The position numbers were made by a program, and so were the translations under genes. Shown here piece by piece: positions 35,269-45,204 of a DNA stretch of 64,000 bases (the stretch's first letter is position 1; each line of letters starts with the position of its first letter). The notes below the pieces were generated by a model. That model made no database searches, had not been told where the DNA came from, and saw only the letters and a program-made list of their open reading frames with translations. The stretch comes from an uncultured Bacteroidia bacterium (GTDB lineage: Bacteria; Bacteroidota; Bacteroidia; Bacteroidales; F082): assembly GCA_902785755.1 (NCBI GenBank), contig CACZZO010000017.1:24803-88802 (forward strand). The letters run 5' to 3'.

Positions 35269-36849
35269 CTATCCCTGTTTGATGACCTTAGTCGCAAAAA
35301 CTCTTTCTTGTGTCCTGATAATGAATACATAAGAGCCTTTTGCCGTGTTTTGGAACAACTCGCCTATGGCAAAGCGGTTGAGTCCGGTTTGGGCTTGTCC
35401 TAAGTTTTTGGAAACTAACAATTGTCCATTCATGGAATAAACCTCAGCCACTATATGGCCGTCCTTTTCTGCCTCAAATTCAACATAGCTTGAGGCAGTA
35501 ATCGGGTTGCCAACAATGTGGATAAGATTCTCGTTTTGAGCGTTTTCCTGAATTCCGACACCTGAATATTCGTAAGCCCCAATGTCGATACGTTCACCGC
35601 AAACGCGCCAATTGCCATCAAGGTCGTAACCCATGTCGGGTGCCATAGTATAGCCTGCGTTGATGCAAGGACTATTGGCAGTCAGATGGAAATCTTCGTT
35701 TTCGGGGTCGACGAAAAGCGGGTCTTCATCAAGGCAACCTTCATAAACAGTGACGACCTCGTTGTTGGAGATGTTTTCCAATCCGTACTGTATCAGGCAA
35801 CCATAGAATTGCGGCCCGGATTCATCGTATGTCCATGACCAAATCTGCACAGGCTCTTCCAATGGTATTTCGTTGGTGTTGCCATAAACGATGCAATTCC
35901 ACAGGATAGGTTCGCTGTATTGATAGAAAAAGATGCCCCCGCAGTTGACGCCAATGGAATGGTTGTTGACCACGGTGAGGTTGCTGATCCAAGGCGACGC
36001 TTCGCAAACAGCCAAGCCACCGCCGAAGTGCTCCGATGTGTTGTTGGCAAAGAGCGAGTTGGTGATGATGTCCCTTCCGAGGTGGTTGCTGCGCATGACG
36101 TAAAGGCCGCCTCCATTGATGCCATAGTTGTGCTCGAACTTGCAGCGGTCGATTTTGGTGGCGCAACTGTCGAGGCTCAAGGCACCGCCGATGGCACTTT
36201 CACCAACATTGTAGCGGAAATCCGTGCCGCTAATGTCAACATCGCATTTCAGGAAGCGAAGGCCACCGCCGTACATGCCATAAACCGTATCCAATTTGGT
36301 GTAAGTCAAGTTGTTGAGGACGTCGCAATCGTGCATCACAACCTTCGAGTTTTCGGCACTCAAGGCACCGCCGTGTTCGCGTGAGAAATTGCAAAACAGG
36401 GTGCTGTTGCCGATTTCCACCTCGTCGCAATTGAAAATGCGCAATGCGCCGCCGTCTTGGTCATGGTCGAGGGCGGCTTTGCCGTATTGGAAGCGACAGT
36501 AGTCGAACTCGGAGCGGCCTGCCTTGCTCAGGCGGATGCCGTTCCAGCCGCCGCGACCCGCGTTGAAGATGTGGAAGCCGGTCGTGTCGATCACGGTGAA
36601 AGTGATGGAGTCGGTTTCCGTGCCGATGGCTTTCAGCGAAGCGTCGTTTTCGACAGCTATCTGGAAAAAGCCTTTGAAAACCACCGTCGTCCCCGGAAGG
36701 ATGCGCAGCGAGTCCTGTACTTTGACATCACCTTTGACAATTACCGTTTCGGCATCCCAAACACCTGATTGTGTGCCTGATACCTCAATGGTCTGTGCTT
36801 TTGCGAAAAGGCCGCAAAGCACGAAGAGAAGTAAAAATCTTGTTTTCAT
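35269..36849 (-). CDS. Secreted right-handed beta-helix protein with T9SS sorting domain
   Basis: This protein of about 526 residues starts at the signal peptide MKTRFLLLFVLCGLFAKAQ (36849); the frame opens 63 codons earlier, across the divergent promoter region, and is not used. The middle has parallel beta-helix coils (FDYCRFQYGKAALDHDQDGG, IFNCDEVEIGNSTLFCNFSR, KIDRCKFEHNYGINGGGLYV, IITNSLFANNTSEHFGGGL), as in polysaccharide lyases or polymorphic outer-membrane proteins. The C terminus (SSYVEFEAEKDGHIVAEVYS, then FAIGELFQNTAKGSYVFII) is a T9SS-type sorting domain. No lyase residues could be assigned. It diverges from the GH3-family gene. Confidence 0.78.
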   Translation of the reverse strand: MKTRFLLLFVLCGLFAKAQTIEVSGTQSGVWDAETVIVKGDVKVQDSLRILPGTTVVFKGFFQIAVENDASLKAIGTETDSITFTVIDTTGFHIFNAGRGGWNGIRLSKAGRSEFDYCRFQYGKAALDHDQDGGALRIFNCDEVEIGNSTLFCNFSREHGGALSAENSKVVMHDCDVLNNLTYTKLDTVYGMYGGGLRFLKCDVDISGTDFRYNVGESAIGGALSLDSCATKIDRCKFEHNYGINGGGLYVMRSNHLGRDIITNSLFANNTSEHFGGGLAVCEASPWISNLTVVNNHSIGVNCGGIFFYQYSEPILWNCIVYGNTNEIPLEEPVQIWSWTYDESGPQFYGCLIQYGLENISNNEVVTVYEGCLDEDPLFVDPENEDFHLTANSPCINAGYTMAPDMGYDLDGNWRVCGERIDIGAYEYSGVGIQENAQNENLIHIVGNPITASSYVEFEAEKDGHIVAEVYSMNGQLLVSKNLGQAQTGLNRFAIGELFQNTAKGSYVFIIRTQERVFATKVIKQG

Positions 36850-36902
36850 GAAGCGTTGACTTTGAAGTTTTGTTGTGCAAAGATAGGAGTTATTTTTGTT
36901 TG

Positions 36903-36934
36903 TTGGAGGATTTCGCCGATTTTGATTATTTTTG
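36903..36934 (+). promoter_or_regulatory. Promoter of the GH3-family gene (TTG-N21-TATTTTTG)
   Basis: TTG at 36903-36905 and TATTTTTG at 36927-36934 fit the consensus. Transcription starting after this excludes the ATG at 36932 as the start of the next gene. Confidence 0.6.
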
Positions 36935-36958
36935 CACCCGTTTTTTATTGCGATTTTT

Positions 36959-38542
36959 ATGAAACTACCGATTATTGGAAGACGAAACATGCCCATTCCC
37001 GTTGTGGGTGCCTTGGTGAAGGCCGCAGCGGAAATCAAGAATATACCTGTCGAAATCCGTCAGAACCACACCGACCCGATTCGTGCGCAGCGGCGCGAGT
37101 TGCGCAAGTTGTTGGTGAAGGCGCAGTTTACGGAGTTCGGAAAATTCTATCATTTTGACGAGATTTTGCTGTCGGCCAACATCTTGGAGGAATACCGCAG
37201 GCGCGTTCCCGTGTTCGACTACAACAAAATGCACGACGAGTGGTGGTACCTCAACCTGCAAGGCAAGCGCAACATCGCATGGCCGGGCAAAATCAAGTAT
37301 TTCGCGCTCAGTTCGGGCACATCCGAAGCGGCCTCGAAATATATCCCTATCACCAAGGGCTTGAACAACAAAATCACCCGCGCAGGCATCCGCCAGTTGG
37401 TTTCGGCCACACGCTACGATTTCCCCGTGGGATTCTACAACCGTGGCATCCTGATGATTGGCGGCAGCACCGACCTGCAATATAATAAGGAGTTCGGCTA
37501 CTATGCCGGCGACCTTTCGGGCATCTCGGCGGGCAAGATTCCGTCGTGGTTCGAGGCGTTCTACAAGCCCGGACAGAAGATTTCGAAGGTGAAGGACTGG
37601 GGCGAAAAGATGGATTTGATGGTGAAGGCGGCCCCCAAGTGGGACATTGGCGTCATTGTGGGCGTGCCGGCTTGGGTGCAAATCCTTTTGGAGCGCATCA
37701 TCAAGGAATACCATCTGAAAACTATTCACGACATTTGGCCGAATCTGATGGTATATGTGCATAGCGGCGTGGCTTTTGCGCCCTACGAAAAGAGTTTTGA
37801 GCGCATCTTCGGCAAGGAGGTGCTGTTTGTGGAAAGTTATTTGGCCTCAGAGGGTTACATCGCCTATCAGGTCGACTTGAAGAAGCGCGTCATGCAACTT
37901 TTGGTCGACAATGGCATTTATTTCGAGTTTGTGCCGTTCAACGAGGAGAATTTCGACGAAGACGGCACCATCGTCGAGAATCCCAAGACTTTGCTGCTAT
38001 CGGAAGTGCAGACCGGAGTGGATTACGCCTTGCTGCTCTCCACATGCGCCGGCACATGGCGCTACCTCATCGGCGACACCATCAAGTTCCTGAATACCAA
38101 GGACTGCGAAATCGTCATCACGGGACGCACGAAGCAGTTTTTGAGCATCACGGGCGAGCATCTTTCGCAAGACAACATGACCCGCGCCGTGGATATGATG
38201 GCGGAGGAACTCGGCGTTGAAATCACCGAATTTACCGTGGCAGGCATCCGCCACGACACGATGTATGCCCACCATTGGTATCTCGGTTGCGACGAACCCA
38301 TCGACAAGGAGTTGGCTATCAAGAAGATAGACGAAAACCTCTGCAAGTTGAACGACGACTATGCCGTGGAACGCACCCAAGCCATCAAGGAACTGTTTGT
38401 CGATGTGCTGCCCACCAAGCATTTCTATGAGTTCATGGAACAGAAAATCGGCAAATGGGGCGGTGCCACCAAGTTCCCGCGTGTGCTAAAGGGCAAACGA
38501 TTGGAGATGTGGGAAGAATATGTGAAAGGACTTAAAGCATAA
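36959..38542 (+). CDS. GH3 auxin-responsive promoter family protein (acyl-adenylating)
   Basis: This protein of about 527 residues belongs to the bacterial GH3 family, which shares the ANL adenylating fold with plant GH3 acyl-amido synthetases. Visible landmarks are YFALSSGTSEAASKYIPIT (ATP-binding P-loop type), FVESYLASEGYIAYQ, the YRYLIGD-like TWRYLIGDTIKF, and ITGRTKQFLSITGEHLS before the C-terminal domain. The bacterial substrate is unknown. The start at MKLPIIG is chosen because the promoter overlaps the earlier ATG. The LysE-type transporter gene follows six bases after the stop, so the two are co-transcribed and might act on a common amino acid or amide; that is inference. Confidence 0.85.
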   Translation: MKLPIIGRRNMPIPVVGALVKAAAEIKNIPVEIRQNHTDPIRAQRRELRKLLVKAQFTEFGKFYHFDEILLSANILEEYRRRVPVFDYNKMHDEWWYLNLQGKRNIAWPGKIKYFALSSGTSEAASKYIPITKGLNNKITRAGIRQLVSATRYDFPVGFYNRGILMIGGSTDLQYNKEFGYYAGDLSGISAGKIPSWFEAFYKPGQKISKVKDWGEKMDLMVKAAPKWDIGVIVGVPAWVQILLERIIKEYHLKTIHDIWPNLMVYVHSGVAFAPYEKSFERIFGKEVLFVESYLASEGYIAYQVDLKKRVMQLLVDNGIYFEFVPFNEENFDEDGTIVENPKTLLLSEVQTGVDYALLLSTCAGTWRYLIGDTIKFLNTKDCEIVITGRTKQFLSITGEHLSQDNMTRAVDMMAEELGVEITEFTVAGIRHDTMYAHHWYLGCDEPIDKELAIKKIDENLCKLNDDYAVERTQAIKELFVDVLPTKHFYEFMEQKIGKWGGATKFPRVLKGKRLEMWEEYVKGLKA

Positions 38543-38548
38543 GCAGTT

Positions 38549-39277
38549 ATGGAAAACTCTCCCGTAATTTTCGACAGGATTCCCGAGTTTAGCCGTATCG
38601 GGTCGTTCAGTTTCTTGTTTTGGGCCATCATGATAGGCGTGTTCCTTTCGGTGGTCGTCAACATGGGTCCGGCGTTTATCACATTGGTACAGACGAGTTT
38701 GCACCGTGGTTTCCGCTCGGCGGCTTGGTTTGCCACCGGCGTGATTCTCAATGACGCCATGGTCGTCACCATCTGCATCCTCGCGTCGGTGCAAATCGTG
38801 ATGCGATCCTCGTTTGAGGCGGCTTTGGCGTGCATCGGCGCGGGCATCATACTTCTATTGTTTGGCATTTTCACCTACCGAAAAAAGGTACAAGACCAGA
38901 AGAAGCGTGATGAATTCATAGAAGAACGCACCAACGAGGTAATCAAGAAGCAAGACCAAAAGCCAGCGTGGTTTGTTTTCCTCGCCAAAGGCTTCGTGCT
39001 CAACATCTTGAATCCTTTTGTCTGGTTTTTCTGGTTCTCAGCCGTGGCGATGGTGGCGGGCAACATGGGCGGCAACAAACTCAGCACTTTCGTGTTTTTT
39101 GCCATCATTCTCGGCACCACGCTCTTTTTGGAACTGCTGAAGGCATGGGGCGCGGCCAAGTTGAAGAAATTCCTTGATGCCGAGCGCACCACCATAATGA
39201 ACAGAATCGCGGGTGTTCTGCTGATGCTCTGCGGGGCTTACTTCATCATTTTCAGGGGAATAGTCCACCTGTTTTGA
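38549..39277 (+). CDS. LysE-family amino-acid exporter-like membrane protein
   Basis: This 242-residue protein has about six membrane segments and the LysE/RhtB pattern: N-terminal VVNMGPAFITLVQTSLHRGFRSA, then ATGVILNDAMVVTICIL, and in the second half FVLNILNPFVWFFWFSA, typical of this exporter family. A charged loop of about 35 residues (KKVQDQKKRDEFIEERTNEV) sits mid-protein, longer than usual. It should lie in the inner membrane. The gene is six bases after the GH3-family gene. Confidence 0.83.
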   Translation: MENSPVIFDRIPEFSRIGSFSFLFWAIMIGVFLSVVVNMGPAFITLVQTSLHRGFRSAAWFATGVILNDAMVVTICILASVQIVMRSSFEAALACIGAGIILLLFGIFTYRKKVQDQKKRDEFIEERTNEVIKKQDQKPAWFVFLAKGFVLNILNPFVWFFWFSAVAMVAGNMGGNKLSTFVFFAIILGTTLFLELLKAWGAAKLKKFLDAERTTIMNRIAGVLLMLCGAYFIIFRGIVHLF

Positions 39278-39311
39278 AATCTTGGAATCTGAATCATAAA
39301 TACATAACGCT

Positions 39312-39860
39312 ATGGAAATAAAAACTTCAAATTCGGGCTGGTGGTCGTTCATGGTGAGCGGCTTGGTGGCCATCATTTACGGCCTGTTGGCCTTGTTGCT
39401 GCCGAAAGACATCATCAAAACCGTGATGATTGTTTCGGGTATCGTGCTGATTGTCATTGGCTTGGTTTGCCTCATCTTCAGTTTGAGGCGCAAGAAGATG
39501 GAACTGCCTTGGGGCATGTTGCTGTTTGAGTCCATTGCTTTGGTGGCTTTGGGCATCGTGGCCGTCGTTTGGTCGAAGGAGACGGTGAAACTGCTCATTT
39601 TCGTCATAGGGCTTTGGTCGGTCATCATCGGGGCCTTGATGTTAGGCTCCATCTTGGGTATGCCACGCCTTGGCAATCGCGGTTTCTACATCGTCAGTGC
39701 CATATTGAGCATCCTTTTCGGGGTGCTGCTCATGGTCAATCCTTTCGAGTCGGTCGAGGTGTTTGTTGCGCTTACGGGCGTTCTTGCCCTCGCCTTCGGC
39801 ATCATTATGATGATGTTCGGCTTCACACTGCGGAAAGTGGACAAGGAATTGGTTATGTAA
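39312..39860 (+). CDS. HdeD-like membrane protein (DUF308)
   Basis: This 182-residue protein has six predicted membrane helices in three hairpins (FMVSGLVAIIYGLLALLL, MIVSGIVLIVIGLVCLIF, IALVALGIVAVVW, LIFVIGLWSVIIGALMLG, IVSAILSILFGVLLMVNPF, ALTGVLALAFGIIMMMFGF). This repeat structure with the LLMVNPF motif is that of the HdeD/DUF308 family, linked to acid stress in E. coli. The exact role is unknown. It is 34 bases downstream of the LysE-like gene and may share its transcript. Confidence 0.8.
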   Translation: MEIKTSNSGWWSFMVSGLVAIIYGLLALLLPKDIIKTVMIVSGIVLIVIGLVCLIFSLRRKKMELPWGMLLFESIALVALGIVAVVWSKETVKLLIFVIGLWSVIIGALMLGSILGMPRLGNRGFYIVSAILSILFGVLLMVNPFESVEVFVALTGVLALAFGIIMMMFGFTLRKVDKELVM

Positions 39861-39938
39861 TTTTCTGACAATTAAGCGAATATTTTGTAATTATGCGTTT
39901 TTTTTCAAAATTATGCGCTTTGGTATGAAATAAAAGTG

Positions 39939-39946
39939 TAATTTTG
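39939..39946 (+). promoter_or_regulatory. -7 element (TAATTTTG) of the lipoprotein gene
   Basis: TAATTTTG matches TAnnTTTG. A TTG lies at 39920-39922 (16-base spacer). The leader to 40055 is about 100 bases and AT-rich. Confidence 0.5.
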
Positions 39947-40054
39947 CCGAATAAATTTATTATGATTTTTTATTGATGAAGGGAAAAGACAACTAATGAC
40001 CCCATTATTTATTAAATATAATCAACAAATTAATCAACCTAAAATTCAAACATC

Positions 40055-40486
40055 ATGAAGAAATTCAGACTCGTTTTGGTTTGTGCAATTGCTGTCCTGT
40101 TCTTTGGAAGCTGCCACACCTACACCCACAGCATGAAGGGCCCCAACGCCAATGTTGAGTATCATGCTGAAGACTTCACCCTCTCAGAGCAAGTGACTGG
40201 CGAAGCCACCGTCGTCCGCGTGATCGGCATCGACTGGCAACACCTCTTTGGCACCAAGGAAATCGGTACCGCCTCTGACTTGGGTACTACCGTTCCTTAC
40301 ATCGGAGCAATCCTCCCCAATGGCGCCAATTATGCTCTGTACAACCTGATGAAGAAGAACCCTGGCTACGATATCGTTATCTATCCTCAAGTGGAAGCCC
40401 ATCGTCACGCCCCGGTTCTCGGCACCGACATCTATTCAAAGACCACCTATAAGGTGACTGCTCGCTTGGGCAAACTGAAGAAGTAA
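40055..40486 (+). CDS. Small lipoprotein, unknown function
   Basis: This 143-residue protein has an N-terminal signal ending in a lipobox (LVCAIAVLFFGSC), so Cys21 is probably lipidated. The mature part has FTLSEQVTGEATVVRVIGID, then ALYNLMKKNPGYDIVIYPQVE and APVLGTDIYSKTTYKVTARLGKL. This pattern recurs in Bacteroidota envelope lipoproteins of unknown function. The gene is alone, with its own promoter and a strong terminator, and its codon use suggests good expression. Confidence 0.75.
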   Translation: MKKFRLVLVCAIAVLFFGSCHTYTHSMKGPNANVEYHAEDFTLSEQVTGEATVVRVIGIDWQHLFGTKEIGTASDLGTTVPYIGAILPNGANYALYNLMKKNPGYDIVIYPQVEAHRHAPVLGTDIYSKTTYKVTARLGKLKK

Positions 40487-40521
40487 TCCACTGATTCAGA
40501 ACCATTGAGCAAATGGGGTAC

Positions 40522-40557
40522 GAGGGACTGGCCACTGCGTCAGTCCCTCTTTTTTTG
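40522..40557 (+). terminator. Terminator of the lipoprotein gene
   Basis: GAGGGACTG (40522-40530) pairs with CAGTCCCTC (40541-40549), followed by eight T. Confidence 0.9.
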
Positions 40558-40614
40558 CCTAATGGCGTGTTGGTGAAAAATCCGTACTTTTGCCCGTCCA
40601 AAATTCAAACGAAA

Positions 40615-42890
40615 ATGAAAAAAGTCTGTTTGCTTATCGCACTTCTGTTGTTATCATTTGCCATGAACGCCCACAATGACACCATCCGTCCGCCCCGCCT
40701 CAAGGTGGGTGTGGTTTTAGGTGGTGGCGGTGCCAAAGGTGCGGCTCACATTGGGGTATTGAAATACATCGAAGACATGGGCATCCCTGTAGATTATGTG
40801 GCAGGTACCAGCATGGGCTCCATCCTCGGCGGCCTGTATGCCTTGGGCTATACACCCGAAGAACTCACCCAACTCATTGCAAGCATGGACTGGTCGGAAT
40901 ACATCGGCAACAAGATTGACCGGCCTATGATGTCGGAAGTGATGAGGGGCCGCAACAGCACCACTGCGCTTATTGTGCCTTTCAGCCTTGTGCATACGTC
41001 AACAATAGTTCGCTCATCAACTTGTTTAACGACTTGTGTGTTGGTTATCAGGAGGATATGGACTTCAACGACCTGCCCATTCCCTTCGCCTGCGTTGCCA
41101 CCGATATGATTACGGGCGATGAGGTTGTGCTGCGCAGTGGCAGCGTGCCTACAGCGATGCGAGCCAGCATGGCCATTCCGGGCCTGTTCTCACCCGTCGC
41201 GATAGGCGACAAGTTGTTGGTCGACGGCGGCTTGGTGAACAACTTCCCCGCCGATGTGCTGAAAGAAATGGGTGCCGACATCATCATCGGCGTGGAGGTC
41301 ACTTCGACGAAAGATGTCACCATCGACGACCTCAAGTCGCTGCCGCAGTTGTTTGCCCGTTTGGTCATCAACAGCACGAGTGCCAAGCGCGTGGAGAACC
41401 GCTCCTTATGTAATGTCCACATCATTCCTGATGTCAGCGGATTCGGAATGTTAAGTTTCAAGTCAGATGCCATTGATACCTTGGTGAGCCGTGGTTACAA
41501 ACGTGCCAATGAATTCCACGACCAGCTTTTGGCCATCAAGCAGGCGGTGGATGCCTCGGCAGGCCATCCTGTCGGCAAAACGCTTCGTGCGCCTCGCGCC
41601 ATGAACCTGACACAAGAAGACGTGCTTCTCCAAACCATCACTATCAATAGCGTGAGCGACCGCGATGGCCGTTGGCTTCGTCGCAAAGGCAATTTGGTGG
41701 CCGGAAACCGGTACACGCAAGACGACTTCGAACAGGCCATAAATGTCTTCCGTGGCACAGGCTGCTTCGATGAAATCACTTACCAAATCAAGGAAAGCGA
41801 CTCCTCCAATTTGAACAACCAACTTTCTGACACCTACGACTTGACTGTCAACGTAAAGCCCGCCAAGCCCCATGTCTTCGGCTTGGGTTTGCGCTACGAC
41901 ACCGAGGAGGGGGCTGCCTTGCTCCTGAACCTTGGACTGAATGAGAAGAAATTTACCGGATCGAGACTCAATCTCAACGCAAAACTGAGTTACAACCCGA
42001 AAATCAACGTTACTTATACATACGCTGTGCCGTCGTTAGCCAACTTTAACGTGGCTTACGATTACCGCAACGAGTATTTCAGAATAGAGGGTGCCAATAA
42101 CAGGGGAATGAACATGAGTTACTATCAGCACAAGGCAAGTGGCTACATCTCCCAGTTCCATCTGCTCAATTTCAGCACCAAAGTCGGTTTGTCGTACACC
42201 AACACAAACTATGACTTCAGCTCGATGGAGGGAAGTTTCTTGGACACCCTCGTGTTCGCTCAAAACAAGCTGGTGACACCCTTCGTCAATTTGGCTTACG
42301 ACAACCTTGACGATACCTATTTCGCCAAGCGAGGCATCAAGACGAGCCTGACAGCCCGTTACCATATCGACTTGCATCCTTCCGAAATAGCGCTTGATGA
42401 AGGCTCGAAAGGCCGGTGCTTCTACCTTTTGTACGACTTCCAATCCTATCTCACACCCCGCAACGGGAAGTTCACTTTCATCCCGCAAGTGTATGGAATG
42501 TATGTGTCGGGATTGCCTATGTATTACAACCTGTGGACCATCTATGGCGGGGAAGTGGCTGGTCGTCATTTCGACACGCAACTGCCCTTTGTCGGCCTGA
42601 CATCGGTATCCAACGCTTTCAACAATTCCACCGTATTCCGACTTGACTTGCGCTACAATTTCTATGGCAGGCACTACCTGACCGCGATGTACAACTTCAT
42701 GGCGCACCTACAGTATCTGCTCTATTATCAATTCTCTTTGCCGGATGCCTTTGATTTCAATGTGCAGGGCGCGGGCCTGAAGTATTCCTACGCCAGTGCG
42801 CTCGGCCCCATTTCGCTGACGGCGAATTGGTCGAAAACCAATGTTGGTCAACATTTCGGGCTGTATTTCTCGTTTGGGTACACGTTCTAA
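40615..42890 (+). pseudogene. Patatin-POTRA-barrel protein (PlpD-like), copy 1, frame-disrupted
   Basis: The N-terminal part (from [19 protein letters not shown]) holds the oxyanion motif [15 protein letters not shown] and nucleophile GTSMGS. It is in a different frame from the rest, which carries LLVDGGLVNNFP (catalytic Asp), a POTRA-like segment (ITINSVSDRDGRWLRRKG, NVFRGTGCFDEITYQ) and an Omp85-type barrel ending FGLYFSFGYTF. The break is between 40989 and about 40992, after PFSL. Compared with copy 2 (42966), 20 bases are missing there. The downstream frame has no other stop for over 600 codons. Intact relatives are outer-membrane phospholipases secreted by a type V-like route. As written the Ser and Asp are on separate frames, so activity is doubtful unless this is a sequencing or assembly artefact. 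Confidence 0.8.
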
Positions 42891-42965
42891 TGTTTTTTGT
42901 TTTTTGCCTAAAGGAGTTGTGTTGGCGAAAAAACTGTACTTTTGTCCGTTAAAATTCTTGCAAAA

Positions 42966-45204
42966 ATGAAAAAAGTCAGTTTACTCATCGCACTCTTGTT
43001 GGCATCTTTTGCCATGAACGCACAAAACGGCACTAACCATCCTCAGCGCCTCAAGGTGGGCGTGGTCTTAGGCGGTGGCGGTGCCAAAGGTGCATCCCAC
43101 ATCGGGGTTTTGAAATACATCGAAGACATGGGCATTCCCGTTGATTATGTGGCGGGTACGAGCATGGGCTCCATCATCGGCGGCATGTATGCCTTGGGCT
43201 ATTCTCCCGACGAACTCACCCAAATCATTGCCGGAATCGAATGGTCGGAATACATCGGCAACAAGATTGACCGGCCTATGATGTCGGAAGTGATGAGGGG
43301 CCGCAACAGCACCACTGCGCTTATTGTGCCTTTCAGCCTTTTTCATCAGCCAATTGCCGAGTGCATACGTCAACAACAGTTCGCTCATCAACTTGTTCAA
43401 CGACCTGTGTGTGGGCTATCAGGAGGATATGGACTTCAACGACCTGCCCATTCCCTTCGCCTGTGTTGCTACCGACATGATTACGGGCGATGAAGTTGTG
43501 CTGCGCAGTGGCAGCGTGCCTACAGCGATGCGAGCCAGCATGTCCATTCCGGGTCTGTTCTCACCCGTTGCCATAGGCGACAAGTTGTTGGTCGACGGCG
43601 GCTTGGTGAACAACTTCCCCGCCGATGTGCTGAAAGAGATGGGTGCCGACATCATCATCGGCGTTGAGGTCACTTCGACGAAAGACGTCACCATCAACGA
43701 CCTCAAGTCGCTGCCGCAGTTGTTTGCCCGTTTGGTCGTCAACAGTACCAGTGCCAAGCGTGTGGAAAACCGCAAGATGTGCAATGTCCACATCATTCCC
43801 GACATTAGTGGGTTCGGAATGTTGAGTTTCACGCCAGAGGCCATTGACACTTTGGTTGGGCGTGGCTACAAGAGTGCCAGCGGCTTCCACGACCAACTTT
43901 TGGCCATCAAGCAGGCGGTGGATGCCTCGGCGGGGCATCCTGTGGGCAAGAAGCTCCATGCGCCTCATGCCATGAACCTGAAGCAAGAAGCCGTGCTCCT
44001 GCGTAGCATCACCATCAACAACGTGAGCGAAAGCGATGGCCGCTGGCTTCGTCGCAAAGGCGGCCTTAAGGACGGAGAACGGTACTCGCAAGACGACATC
44101 GAACAAGCCATAAATGTCTTCCGTGGGACAGGCTGCTTCGATGAAATCACCTACCAAATCAAGGAAAGCGACTCCTCCAATTTGAACCACCAACTTTCTG
44201 ACACTTACGACTTGGCAGTCAACGTAACGCCCGCCAAGCCCCACGTTTTTGGTTTGGGTGTGCGCTACGACACCGAGGAAGGTGCAGCCTTGCTCACGAG
44301 CATTGGCATTAACGAGAAAAAATTCAACGGCTCGAAACTCAATTTCACTGCAAAACTGAGTTACAGCCCAAAGTTGAATCTGACTTATACCTATTCCCGC
44401 TCGGGCGTGGCCAATTTCAACCTCGCTTACGAGTACAGGAACGAACATTTCAAGACAACGCCCTTGGATCCTTCGGAAACGAGCATGATTAATTTGAACT
44501 ACCGTCAACAGAAATTGAGTGCCTACATATCGCAGTTCCATTTGCTCAACCTGAGCACTATCTTGGGCGTGTCTTACATAAGCACCACTTTCGACAAATC
44601 GTCCATTGATACCGATACTTTTGATGATTGGTTTGAGCCTAACAGGTTTGTCACCCCATTCCTCAACCTCAAGTATGACAATTTGGACGATGCTTATTTC
44701 GCCAAGCACGGCCTCTATGCCAACGTGAACACCCATTTTTATTGGGACCCAAAAAACGGTGAAAACAACAACTTCGACGTTTCCTTGGCCTTGCAATACT
44801 ACATTACGCCCAAAAACGGACGGTTGACCATCATCCCACAGGTTTATGGCCGGTATTTCCTCAATAACACCTTTTTCTACAACATGAGGAACAAATTTGG
44901 TGGAGAGATTGAAGGCCGCCATTTCGAGAACCAGTTGCCTTTTATTGGCATTAGTTATGTGGAAACGTTGGGACCAGTTCCCTCCTTACTTAGGATAGCC
45001 CGCTGCGACCTGCGCTACAATTTTTACGGAAAGCACTATTTGACAGCCATTTACAATGGGATGTTCTCTTATAGTTATACTCATGGTGCCGGGCTGAAAT
45101 ACTCTTTTGATAGCCCAGTGGGACCTATCTCACTGACGGCGCAATGGAGCAATTTATATGTAAGCCGGTTCAGTTTGTATTTTTCATTCGGCTACACATT
45201 CTGA
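42966..45204 (+). pseudogene. Patatin-POTRA-barrel protein (PlpD-like), copy 2, frame-disrupted
   Basis: This is a tandem duplicate of copy 1 with the same signal peptide, [35 protein letters not shown] and barrel (ending SLYFSFGYTF). The frame also breaks after PFSL, at the T5 run 43339-43343; removing one T would join [16 protein letters not shown] and restore one reading frame to 45204. So this copy needs a +1 change and copy 1 a -1 change. A 99-bp stretch just before the break (43242-43340) is identical to 40891-40989, while the barrel regions differ clearly. The promoter region (TTGGCGAAAA to TACTTTTG) is duplicated too. The stop overlaps the convergent gene by 21 bases. Confidence 0.8.

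Noticed and set aside
36850..37038. N-terminal extension of the beta-helix T9SS gene
   Set aside because: It would precede the signal peptide and cover the divergent promoter region.
40985..43345. Programmed ribosomal frameshift in the patatin genes
   Set aside because: The two copies would need opposite shifts (-1 and +1) and no slippery heptamer with a downstream structure was seen.
43561..44922. Minus-strand frame of 453 codons over patatin copy 2
   Set aside because: It is antisense to a well-supported coding region and its translation has the composition of a shadow frame.
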